Below are positions 1-5,400 of a stretch of 6,273 nucleotides of DNA, one piece after another. Below the pieces are notes generated by a model. It was not told the DNA's origin. It saw nothing but the letters and a program-made list of their open reading frames with translations, and made no database searches. The DNA lies in contig JAKAYJ010000070.1 of NCBI GenBank assembly GCA_021816385.1, forward strand, positions 1 to 6,273, written 5' to 3'. The position numbers were made by a program, and so were the translations under genes. The stretch is from Thermoplasmata archaeon (GTDB lineage Archaea > Thermoplasmatota > Thermoplasmata > Thermoplasmatales > Thermoplasmataceae). Positions within the stretch are counted from its first letter, which is position 1. Each line of letters begins with the position of its first letter.

Positions 1-675
1 CAGGGCATAGACCTGGGATCCATTGTGGAGGATGCAGTTCTGATGGCTTGTGGTTCAGATCCAGAAGAGATTGAACTTCAAAAGCTGGAAAAGGAGATAT
101 CCAGGATGAAGTCAGATCTGGCACCAAAGATATCAAGGGCTGAATACCTTAAGGAATCAGTCCAGAGAAAGAAGAGGTTACAGACCGATCTCCTGGTGGA
201 AAGGGAATGCCATGGGTGGTATCTGAGATCACTGGTCCAATCAGGAGTATTCCGGGTAATGTGCAAGGAATCCGTTGATCCTTCAACCGTCATAAAACAG
301 CTTCTGGCGGATGGAAACATTTCTAAATCCGATATTGAATCGACAGGAAATGGATGGAGGATGTCCAGAACCGCTTCAAGGAAAGCGTTACGCTATCTTT
401 CTATTTTCCTTGATAAAAACGGCAATATTTCGCCTACCAGGGAGACTGCATGGGTTACTCCATGCCGGGATGATGTCCTGTCCAAGTACTCCATCTCCCT
501 GGATTTCGATAAATTCAGTAATGAAATTATCTCAAACAATCAGATCGGTGACGAACCCGTGGAGTTTTACTTGCACTTCAATCCAAGGATAGTATCTGAC
601 AGGGTAAAGGCAGAGGTCAAGAAAAAGATGGAACCTGAATACATGCCTGCGAGAGTTGAGGTGACCGACGCATGA
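1..675 (+). CDS. Coiled-coil protein, 5' end outside window; possible ribbon-helix-helix DNA-binding N terminus
   Basis: I do not recognise this protein by name. The frame is open from base 1, so the GTG at 25 is probably not the true start and the N terminus lies upstream of the window. The first visible residues (QGIDLGSIVEDAVLMACG) resemble the second helix of ribbon-helix-helix or CcdA-like regulators, and a charged, coiled-coil-like stretch follows (EIELQKLEKEISRMKSDL and on to about residue 65). The rest is a mixed alpha/beta region of about 150 residues with no motif I can assign. It ends 7 nt before the next reading frame, so the two were probably co-transcribed. Base composition is GC-richer than the genes from 1479 on. 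A plasmid- or virus-borne DNA-binding protein is an inference from the partial helix and the neighbours; the coding call itself is strong because of its length and codon use. Confidence 0.75.
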   Translation, partial: QGIDLGSIVEDAVLMACGSDPEEIELQKLEKEISRMKSDLAPKISRAEYLKESVQRKKRLQTDLLVERECHGWYLRSLVQSGVFRVMCKESVDPSTVIKQLLADGNISKSDIESTGNGWRMSRTASRKALRYLSIFLDKNGNISPTRETAWVTPCRDDVLSKYSISLDFDKFSNEIISNNQIGDEPVEFYLHFNPRIVSDRVKAEVKKKMEPEYMPARVEVTDA

Positions 676-682
676 TCTCATC

Positions 683-1114
683 ATGTCATTTTCTGGTAAC
701 TTGACTGATCTATCACTTACAAATCCTAAAGAATCCGTGGAACAGGATACGATCTTCAATAGTGCCCGGGGATACACTGCTCACAGTTGAGAAGGCCAGA
801 AGATTATCGTCATGAAAATACCAGGAGAAGATGAGAATGTCCTTCACACCCTGATCCACGAAATGTCTCATGTAAGACTGGAGCATCTTTATCGTAAGGA
901 TCTTCCAAGAGGCTTTGCTGAGAGTGAGGCTGAACTCTCCACATATCTTGTTGGTGTACATTTTGGATTTGATTTCGAGGGAGATTCTGCAGCATACATC
1001 AAGGGATGGCTGGATGATGCAAAGGTCAAAAGCCGCAACCTGGGCAAGGAGAACATCGACAGGGTGATGAACAATGCAAGGTGGCTGATAAATGAGATAT
1101 CAGAGAGACTCTGA
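683..1114 (+). pseudogene. ArdC/IrrE-like zinc metallopeptidase domain interrupted by an in-frame TGA
   Basis: The 3' part (ATG at 812, 100 codons) holds HEMSH, the HExxH zinc site, followed 20 residues later by AEL, where the glutamate is the expected third zinc ligand. The tail (YLVGVHFGFD, then AAYIKGWL and a closing helix) matches the C-terminal metallopeptidase-like domain of ArdC-type polyvalent or antirestriction proteins and the ImmA/IrrE superfamily. The frame does not begin naturally at 812. The same frame is open upstream from an ATG at 683, and the residues around the TGA at 788-790 (ARGYTAHS, stop, EGQKIIV) resemble the GYxS...KIIV strands that normally precede the HExxH helix. 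I therefore read 683-1114 as one gene with a nonsense mutation. There is no SD before 683 or 812. ArdC proteins protect incoming plasmid DNA; even without the stop the ssDNA-binding N-terminal domain is absent. A restart at 812 giving a short active-site peptide cannot be excluded. Confidence 0.65.
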
Positions 1115-1123
1115 GGAGAGTCG

Positions 1124-1264
1124 ATGATGACCAGCATGAGAGGGTCATCTGGAAACAGTAGATTCGTGAAAAGACAAAAAATGTCCGCTGGTGAAAGAAG
1201 AACAAGAGAATTCACTATGGGGAGGTTCCACTCAGCGAACCAGGTACTCCATATGAAGCAGTAG
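1124..1264 (+). CDS. Small basic hypothetical protein (46 aa), weak call
   Basis: An ATG-started frame of 46 codons ends at TAG 1262-1264. It sits 9 nt behind the metallopeptidase frame, and an AGGAG-like Shine-Dalgarno sequence lies about 6 nt upstream of the ATG (TGAGGAGAG at 1112-1120), one of the few good SD sites in the window. The peptide is Arg/Lys/Met-rich (VKRQKMSAGERRTREFTMGR). The segment REFTMGRFHS faintly recalls short basic MGE proteins with a 'K-x-M-x-E-F-K-x-G-x-L-H-S' pattern, but that is too little for a family call. It overlaps the start-less minus-strand frame at 1232-1408, and at most one of the two is real. Function is unknown. Confidence 0.3.
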   Translation: MMTSMRGSSGNSRFVKRQKMSAGERRTREFTMGRFHSANQVLHMKQ

Positions 1265-1408
1265 TATCTTTTGGAGGGTTTCTCTTCCGAGCCTGCTTGC
1301 TTCCGTGGCATTCCCTATATCGGCCACAAACGACATCGTAGACCTTCTGGGTTTATGAATGGCATGCTCGCAGTTACCCTTCCAGAGTGATTCAACAGTC
1401 CAGGCAGT
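1232..1408 (-). other. Short stop-to-stop frame, possible gene remnant
   Basis: On the minus strand 58 codons are open between TAG (1409-1411) and TGA (1232-1234). The only ATG (1334-1336) leaves 34 residues. The translation has a protein-like composition (for example ESLWKGNCEHAIHKPRR and EASRLGRETLQKILLLHMEY) and would make an amphipathic C-terminal helix. There is no promoter or start for the full frame, so if it is coding it is the tail of a broken gene. I cannot assign a family. The plus-strand frames over 1265-1410 are shorter and less protein-like. Confidence 0.2.
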
Positions 1409-1444
1409 CTAAAAACTTAGTTCAAATCGGAGCTACTATAAAGA

Positions 1445-1478
1445 GAAAAAAATATTTAACTGCAATGATTATAAGTTT
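1445..1478 (+). promoter_or_regulatory. Archaeal promoter, leaderless start for the 387-aa surface protein
   Basis: An A-rich BRE-like run is followed by the TATA-like AATATTTA at 1451-1458. The centre of the box is about 25 nt before the ATG at 1479, the spacing expected for archaeal transcription starting at or next to the start codon. No Shine-Dalgarno sequence is present, which agrees with a leaderless mRNA. The GTTAACTTTT element of the three downstream genes is missing here. Confidence 0.55.
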
Positions 1479-2642
1479 ATGGTTAGTAAGGTTACGGCAG
1501 CCATAGTTGCAATACTTCTTATAGTTGTTGGAACCGGGGCTGTAATCGCCTATCGTGATGGTGTCTTCTCCAAGAATAGTACAAGTTCCCAATCTTCTGC
1601 AAGCGGGATAAACAATACACTGTATTCAGGCAATATAGCAGTCAGTCAAGTCCAAACCTATTTCACAATTACAGATTCTCAGGGAGTAAATTATAATTTC
1701 ACTGAGTTTTATTCTGGTTTTAAAATGATTGCGGGAAATGCTATTTTTTTTACTATTAATGTAGTTAACAACAATTTCTTCAACATTACATTAAATAGGT
1801 TTGAGATTCAAAGTGATGGTTTTGATCTGGAGAACATTTCCCCATCGCTCCCCATTTCTATTGGCTCACACAATTCTAAAAACTTGACTTTGCAGGTATT
1901 TGCCCAGAGTACCATGAAATATTATAATGGAAGCATTCAGCTTGATGTATTTGGTAATAGGTCTACAAACGTTAGTATACCTGCAATTTCAGTTTCTGAA
2001 ACGATTAATAATGATATAAATAACACAAAATCAATTTATAGCGCTAATGTAACTGGCTTTAAAGCCATATCTGGAGAAGTCGTGCAGTACAATTTGACCA
2101 TTTACAATAATAACACGTATGGCATAAATGTAACTCAAATTTCTGTCGGTACAGTTGGCTTTACAATTGAATCCATAAGTCCGCATTTACCGATCATAAT
2201 AATGCCAAGCAATAACAGGACTTTTACCTTAAACATTAGTGTATCTCAGTCCTTGGCAGGTTATCATTCTGGTTTGTTGCTGAAAACAAATTCAACTTCT
2301 ACCCTTAAAGTTGAAATTACTTCAATTAAACCTTATTTGGAAAGTATTAGTTTCTATGGAACCCCTTCTATATTTGGAACGATAGGGTCGAATGCAGTGG
2401 CGGGAAACAACTTTACAATTCAAATAAACCTAATGGAATTTTATGGACAAAACGCCGAAATATGGGGATTCAAATCTAGTACAACTGGTTTCACTGTTAT
2501 TTCCGCTCACCCCTTCGGGGGAACTCTTCCAACTTGTATGTCAAACGAAGGAATTTGGTTCATAATCAATATCCACGTTTCTACTAAAATGGCGGGATAC
2601 TCTGGAAGCCTTAGCATCGGAATAAACGACAGCGCCTGTTAA
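1479..2642 (+). CDS. Membrane-anchored, N-glycosylation-rich extracellular repeat protein (387 aa)
   Basis: Residues 6-25 form one hydrophobic segment (AAIVAILLIVVGTGAVIAY) after a Lys-containing N terminus, which fits an uncleaved signal anchor with the rest outside the cell. A Ser/Asn-rich linker (about 31-50) leads to three related beta-rich modules at about 78-170, 189-283 and 293-387. Shared landmarks are an aromatic/Gly entry, a hydrophobic strand, then GF-x-(L/I/V)-x-x-I/A-x-P-x-LP and a later Y-x-S/G-G strand: GFDLENISPSLP, GFTIESISPHLP and GFTVISAHPFGG. There are 19 N-x-S/T sequons, spread along the whole ectodomain. Cysteines occur only at 353 and 387. The gene is monocistronic, AT-rich and has its own leaderless promoter. 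Archaeal S-layer-associated, pilin-associated or viral/plasmid surface proteins look like this, but I recognise no named family. A role in adhesion, envelope or cell-cell contact is inference. Confidence 0.85.
   Translation: MVSKVTAAIVAILLIVVGTGAVIAYRDGVFSKNSTSSQSSASGINNTLYSGNIAVSQVQTYFTITDSQGVNYNFTEFYSGFKMIAGNAIFFTINVVNNNFFNITLNRFEIQSDGFDLENISPSLPISIGSHNSKNLTLQVFAQSTMKYYNGSIQLDVFGNRSTNVSIPAISVSETINNDINNTKSIYSANVTGFKAISGEVVQYNLTIYNNNTYGINVTQISVGTVGFTIESISPHLPIIIMPSNNRTFTLNISVSQSLAGYHSGLLLKTNSTSTLKVEITSIKPYLESISFYGTPSIFGTIGSNAVAGNNFTIQINLMEFYGQNAEIWGFKSSTTGFTVISAHPFGGTLPTCMSNEGIWFIINIHVSTKMAGYSGSLSIGINDSAC
1710..2639 (+). repeat. Three tandem diverged ~95-residue protein modules
   Basis: Module 1 spans about residues 78-170 (1710-1988), module 2 about 189-283 (2043-2327) and module 3 about 293-387 (2355-2639). 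They align through FKMIAGNAIFFTINV / FKAISGEVVQYNLTI / SNAVAGNNFTIQINL, then the GF...P.LP block, then MKYYNGSIQLDVF / LAGYHSGLLLKTN / MAGYSGSLSIGIN. The third is the most diverged and has an insertion plus a Cys pair. The DNA is not obviously repetitive, so these are old internal duplications of a beta-sandwich-like unit. Confidence 0.7.
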
Positions 2643-2706
2643 CAAATTTAGTTTCAAATATAGATGTGGCAAGATGATATCTCCAGTTGCAGGTTGGTAG
2701 TCAATT

Positions 2707-2743
2707 GTTAACTTTTCCCTTACAACCCAACATTCTTATCTAA
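2707..2743 (+). promoter_or_regulatory. Promoter region of the zinc-ribbon gene with shared GTTAACTTTT element
   Basis: GTTAACTTTT lies at 2707-2716 and AACCCAA at 2724-2730. The same pair with the same 7-nt gap is found before the GIY-YIG and recombinase genes. A TATA-like TTATCTAA at 2736-2743 is about 22 nt before the ATG at 2762, again with no SD. The GTTAAC part is a palindrome and may be a regulator half-site or operator. Confidence 0.5.
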
Positions 2744-2761
2744 CTAAGCATTGAGCATATT

Positions 2762-2941
2762 ATGTCAGTACAACCAAAATGTGACAAATGCGGTAGCACC
2801 TGTATTAAAGAGACAATAACTGGAGGAATGACAGAAACAGTACACTGGGAAGATGGATATGTAATTCGTGGAGAAACTACCTACGAAAAAAATGATGACC
2901 ACTCAGAATTCTTTTGCAAAGATTGCAAAAATAAATTCTAA
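2762..2941 (+). CDS. Small zinc-ribbon protein (59 aa)
   Basis: The frame runs from ATG 2762 to TAA 2939-2941. CDKC at residues 7-10 and CKDC at 52-55, at opposite ends of the protein, form a two-knuckle zinc ribbon; a further Cys is at 14. Between them lies an acidic, beta-prone segment (TETVHWEDGYVIRGETTYEK). Single zinc ribbons of this size occur in archaeal mobile elements as transcription or replication accessory factors, or as small nucleic-acid-binding proteins, and no specific family is recognised. It stands alone between its own promoter and a terminator-like tract. The ordered CxxC pairs, codon use and upstream promoter make it a credible gene despite its size. Confidence 0.7.
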   Translation: MSVQPKCDKCGSTCIKETITGGMTETVHWEDGYVIRGETTYEKNDDHSEFFCKDCKNKF

Positions 2942-2944
2942 GCA

Positions 2945-2990
2945 ATAACTGATAGTTATCTAGTGACCTTTGTTACTGCAATAAGTTTTT
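2945..2990 (+). terminator. Two small hairpins followed by a T run
   Basis: Directly after the zinc-ribbon stop, ATAACT (2945-2950) pairs with AGTTAT (2954-2959), and AGTGAC (2962-2967) pairs with GTTACT (2972-2977) with one G-U pair. TTTTT follows at 2986-2990. Archaeal termination depends mainly on the T run; the hairpins may add to it or be incidental. Confidence 0.4.
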
Positions 2991-3020
2991 CTGTCATTCA
3001 AAGGGTAATAAGTGAAATAA

Positions 3021-3047
3021 GTTAACTTTTATAATAAAACTTAAAAG
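3021..3047 (+). promoter_or_regulatory. Promoter of the GIY-YIG gene with shared element
   Basis: GTTAACTTTT is at 3021-3030 and AACTTAA at 3038-3044, separated by 7 nt. CTTAAAAG (3040-3047) overlaps the second half and is centred about 25 nt before the ATG at 3069, so it can serve as TATA box for a leaderless start. No SD is visible upstream of the ATG. Confidence 0.5.
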
Positions 3048-3068
3048 GTAAATCCCAATTAAACTTCC

Positions 3069-3593
3069 ATGGATATTAATCCCGTATTTGACCCAAACAT
3101 GAAGCATGTTATTTCATTTGATAGTGCGAACTCTCTTGATGCTGAGAAATTAGGGAAGTTTTTAAAACCCGAAAACGCACTCCCACTGTCTGAGATTAAA
3201 TTTAAGGATCTCGCAATTTATCCTGGTATAGGGATTTACATTATATATGATTTATCAGATAAACCCTGTTATATTGGAAAATGCACATCACGTTCTTTCA
3301 TAGAAAGAGTCCCTTCACACTTTGATTGTAGAAAACATGCTTATTTAGCTACCATACTAAGGAGACTTGGTTCGCTGGACCACAATGGGGATGATATATC
3401 GGAAATTACCTTACGGGCCATAGATTCCTTCAAAATACTCCTTGTAAATTTCACTTATGATGGCCGATTGAGGGAGAATGGGAATATCTCCGAGGAAGAT
3501 GTAAAACCAAAAACTAAGGATGAAGCCAAAGAGGTTGGAAAATTAGAGAGAGAACTCATTAATTATTTAAAACCAAAACTAAACTCTTATTGA
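3069..3593 (+). CDS. Stand-alone GIY-YIG nuclease superfamily protein (174 aa)
   Basis: The GIY-YIG fold is recognisable from start to end: GIY at residues 55-57, YIG at 68-70 (CYIGKC), the conserved Arg at 80 with His 84 (FIERVPSHF), and a C-terminal helix LERELINYLKPKLN. There Glu160 and Asn172 have the same 12-residue spacing as the catalytic Glu and Asn block of UvrC. Enzymes of this family cleave one phosphodiester bond through a metal-bound Glu with Tyr/Arg assistance, and all key residues are present. The N-terminal 50 residues look alpha-rich and unassigned, and the region at 100-155 is a family-variable insertion. There is no extra DNA-binding domain such as those of homing endonucleases, so substrate specificity is unknown; repair, restriction/defence and mobile-element roles are all possible. 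It is an AT-rich gene with its own promoter of the same type as its neighbours. Confidence 0.8.
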   Translation: MDINPVFDPNMKHVISFDSANSLDAEKLGKFLKPENALPLSEIKFKDLAIYPGIGIYIIYDLSDKPCYIGKCTSRSFIERVPSHFDCRKHAYLATILRRLGSLDHNGDDISEITLRAIDSFKILLVNFTYDGRLRENGNISEEDVKPKTKDEAKEVGKLERELINYLKPKLNSY

Positions 3594-3634
3594 GGGCGAA
3601 AGTCAATGGATTCTGTACCTGAACAGATTCTCCG

Positions 3635-3671
3635 GTTAACTTTTGTGCTTAAACTTAACACCATTTATATA
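3635..3671 (+). promoter_or_regulatory. Promoter of the recombinase gene with shared element
   Basis: GTTAACTTTT at 3635-3644 and AACTTAA at 3652-3658 repeat the arrangement seen before the zinc-ribbon and GIY-YIG genes. Two TATA candidates exist. The AACTTAA block would place the transcript start near the ATG at 3680. The better-looking TTTATATA (3664-3671) would place it near 3690, which would favour the ATG at 3688 in another frame. Confidence 0.5.
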
Positions 3672-3677
3672 CTCATT

Positions 3678-3715
3678 CCATGGGTCCATGTGGCCACAAC
3701 ACTCAAACCCCATGG
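3678..3715. repeat. Inverted repeat CCATGGG...CCCATGG with inner palindrome
   Basis: CCATGGG (3678-3684) is matched by CCCATGG (3709-3715) with 24 nt between, and the loop holds the 8-nt palindrome GTGGCCAC (3690-3697). It spans the ATG at 3680, the ATG at 3688 and the ATG at 3712. It could be an autoregulatory operator or a recombination core, but a chance palindrome of this length is also possible. Confidence 0.3.
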
Positions 3716-4312
3716 AAAGCGTTAAGTTTTGTCAGTATCTTAACTTGTACGTTGAGAGCCATTGTTAGATCATCTGAGAAGTTTGAGGTTAGGATCCTCA
3801 GACCGGTTGAGTTTGAAAAGATAAGGGATGCCATGGATCCTGATACCAGGAGGATATGCACCTCTCTTCTGCTAACAGGAATGAGGTATGCTGAACTTCA
3901 GAGGTTAAGAGAAAACCCTGAATGGCTTGATGGGAAGTTTGTATATCTTCCAAGGGGTTCCATGCTCAAGGTGAAGGCAAAACAGAGGGAGAGGGCCATA
4001 AGATTATCAGACATGGGAAAGACATTGAACCAGGATCTTTTCCTGGCACCTCATCCTCTTCCTGAACTGCCTGCACTAGACATGAAACTGAGAAGATTAT
4101 CAAGAAGAATACTGGAGGGATCTCCAGTAAACAACAAAACATTCAGGAAAACCTGGGAATCATGGCTTGTGTTCTATTACCCGGACAAGGCACTGCAAAT
4201 CGCATTGAGCCAAGGCCATACAACCACGACACAGTATGAACATTACCTGAATATCCCGTTTGAGGATGACGACCGGAAAGAGATGAGGAAGTGGGTTGAG
4301 GGGTGGATTTAA
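3680..4312 (+). CDS. Tyrosine recombinase/integrase, catalytic domain only (210 aa)
   Basis: From about residue 38 the protein follows the tyrosine recombinase catalytic domain: RPVEFEKIRDAM, then LLLTGMRYAEL with Arg69, a basic beta-turn region KVKAKQRERAI with the expected lysine (about 97-101), NNKTFRKTW with the K-x-x-R version of HxxR (Arg156), and ALSQGHTTTTQYEHYL with His180 and, nine residues on, Tyr189 as the nucleophile. The catalytic set is complete. Family members normally have an N-terminal SAM-like core-binding domain of 80-100 residues, which is missing: residues 1-30 are unlike it and Cys/Thr-rich. The start at 3680 is uncertain, because the reading in another frame (3688-3768) looks more natural there. 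An integrase that was frameshifted or internally deleted, or a genuine short recombinase as in some archaeal elements, would both fit. The HNH gene follows after 21 nt, probably in the same transcript. Confidence 0.8.
   Translation: MGPCGHNTQTPWKALSFVSILTCTLRAIVRSSEKFEVRILRPVEFEKIRDAMDPDTRRICTSLLLTGMRYAELQRLRENPEWLDGKFVYLPRGSMLKVKAKQRERAIRLSDMGKTLNQDLFLAPHPLPELPALDMKLRRLSRRILEGSPVNNKTFRKTWESWLVFYYPDKALQIALSQGHTTTTQYEHYLNIPFEDDDRKEMRKWVEGWI
3688..3768 (+). other. Alternative-frame N-terminal reading of the recombinase
   Basis: An ATG at 3688 (and a second in-frame ATG at 3712) opens 26 codons in a different frame from the recombinase, ending at TAG 3766-3768. The peptide includes MESVKFCQYLNLYVESHC, an amphipathic helix like the first helix of integrase core-binding domains. 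TTTATATA at 3664-3671 is about 20 nt before the ATG. It may be the true N terminus, separated from the catalytic part by a frameshift near 3750 and loss of the rest of the domain, or a short leader peptide. The assignment is inference. Confidence 0.3.
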
Positions 4313-4333
4313 GCCATAATATGGTGCAATGCA

Positions 4334-5392
4334 ATGATCCAATATGATAAATTTGGAAAACTAATCTATCCCGGCGCGTTCTATAAACTACAAAGAATAG
4401 GTGATTCTCTGGAACATCTGGGATTCAGAGAAAGTATAAGGAAACCAAATTTATTCTCGAGAAGAGATGGGACCAGAATTACATTTGCCGACATGAGGGG
4501 AACAAAAAAGGTGCCTATATGGGAAGATCCATGTCCATTGATCTATGTCAGGAACGAAGAAACAACTCCTAGTTGGAAGGTTACTAGGAAAAGAAAAGAA
4601 ATCTCAAAGGAACTATCTGAAGCAGGAATACCGCATCGCTTTTCATACTACATTGAATCCGAGCCCCAGGGACTAGACTGCCTTAAAGCTCATCACGAAA
4701 AAACGTTTCAGGACGACCTTTTTACATTGTTCTATAATATTTATCAGGAATCTCCGGACGGCTATTGTCATGTGTGTGAAAAGGATTTTAGTGATGACCT
4801 TTATTTCTGTTCTAAAGAATGCGAAACTATTGCTGCCGAACAGTACTTTTCTGGAATTATAGCGAAATCTAAAAAATGTGAAATCTGCGGTATCAGGGAG
4901 TTAGATCCCTATGACATAGAATTTACAAAATATCTTCTGAGAAACGACGTAGCTTACGTACCGAATCTCGTTGTTCACCACACAAGTTATTTCCCAGAGT
5001 TGGGTATCGAGATCTGCAAAAGTTGCCATTCAAAGATCCACCACAGCAATGACCCAAAACTTAACAATTACAAGCCTCCCGATGGTGACTCCAAAGAGTT
5101 TTACATGAGACGGAAAACTCTCAGGAAACTGAAAGGAAAGTACTGTAAGATTACCTGGAAAGCTGAAGAATTTAACCCTCTGATATTTTTCAGAGAACTG
5201 ACGTTTTATAAATTCAATGTTATGAGGAAAGAGGCCGGAATTCTACCTAAAGAACGTCAAAACCGTGACTCGGCCAAATATCAAGTGAACATTGATGAAG
5301 CTATCGAGAACATCCGCTGTGAAAAATGTGGTTTTGTGTTTAAACCTCAGCATCGAACAACATGCCCAAAATGTCGGTGCTTCTTTCGTTAG
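4334..5392 (+). CDS. HNH-type endonuclease with three zinc-binding clusters (352 aa)
   Basis: The central domain has the HNH (beta-beta-alpha metal) signature: CEIC at 182-185, NLVVHHTSYFPELGIEIC with His215/His216, then CKSCHSKIHHSN with Cys228, Cys231, His232 and His236/237. Here the four cysteines bind structural zinc and the histidines the catalytic metal. Before it is a second cluster, CHVC at 145-148 with C-x3-C at 159-163 (FCSKEC). At the C terminus is a zinc ribbon, CEKC at 329-332 and CPKC at 344-347. The N-terminal 130 residues (including PIWEDPCPLIYVRNEE) and 250-320 have no assigned fold. The start ATG is 21 nt after the recombinase stop, without an SD, and no other in-frame start fits better. 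It may be a free-standing homing-type or defence nuclease, or one acting with the recombinase. The HNH assignment is firm, the biological role open. Confidence 0.8.
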   Translation: MIQYDKFGKLIYPGAFYKLQRIGDSLEHLGFRESIRKPNLFSRRDGTRITFADMRGTKKVPIWEDPCPLIYVRNEETTPSWKVTRKRKEISKELSEAGIPHRFSYYIESEPQGLDCLKAHHEKTFQDDLFTLFYNIYQESPDGYCHVCEKDFSDDLYFCSKECETIAAEQYFSGIIAKSKKCEICGIRELDPYDIEFTKYLLRNDVAYVPNLVVHHTSYFPELGIEICKSCHSKIHHSNDPKLNNYKPPDGDSKEFYMRRKTLRKLKGKYCKITWKAEEFNPLIFFRELTFYKFNVMRKEAGILPKERQNRDSAKYQVNIDEAIENIRCEKCGFVFKPQHRTTCPKCRCFFR

Positions 5393-5400
5393 GTGGTGAT

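Larger units (their letters stand above)
1115..1478. other. Region without a confident gene
   Basis: About 360 nt between the decayed metallopeptidase and the surface-protein gene. It contains only the weak 46-aa frame (1124-1264) and the start-less minus frame (1232-1408), then an AT-rich promoter segment from about 1440. A GTTCAAATC match to a tRNA T-loop at 1420-1428 has no foldable tRNA around it. Base composition falls from the GC-richer left side to the AT-rich right side within roughly 1400-1450, so a junction between DNA segments of different origin may lie here. Confidence 0.5.
3635..3744 (+). repeat. Imperfect direct repeat around the recombinase start
   Basis: Copy 1, GTTAACTTTTGT at 3635-3646 then CTTAAC at 3654-3659, recurs as GTTAAGTTTTGT at 3721-3732 then CTTAAC at 3739-3744. 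That gives 17 of 18 matching bases, with spacers of 7 and 6 nt. The second copy lies inside the annotated recombinase frame. The pair could be binding sites for a regulator or for the recombinase itself, or a duplication that produced the odd 5' end of this gene. Confidence 0.4.

Noticed and set aside
311..592. 93-codon plus-strand frame inside the first gene
   Set aside because: Overlaps the long first gene in another frame, has no start signals and an unlikely composition.
788..790. TGA read as selenocysteine in the metallopeptidase
   Set aside because: No hairpin of SECIS type was evident, the position is not a catalytic residue, and the likely host group is not known to use selenocysteine.
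889..1311. 140-codon minus-strand frame opposite the metallopeptidase
   Set aside because: Its 5' part is antisense to the conserved HExxH domain tail and the translation is Ser/Pro/Leu-rich without motifs; it is a shadow.
1415..1440. tRNA T-arm-like GTTCAAATC
   Set aside because: The flanking stem has a mismatch and no acceptor, D or anticodon arm can be folded upstream, so it is not a tRNA; at most an attachment remnant.
2943..3068. CRISPR-like or tandem repeats in AT-rich intergenic DNA
   Set aside because: Only short inverted repeats and the promoter element are present; no regularly spaced repeats exist anywhere in the window.
4143..4342. Two ~60-codon minus-strand frames opposite the recombinase C terminus
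   Set aside because: They are antisense to the catalytic GH...Y region, which is clearly the coding strand, and resemble no protein.
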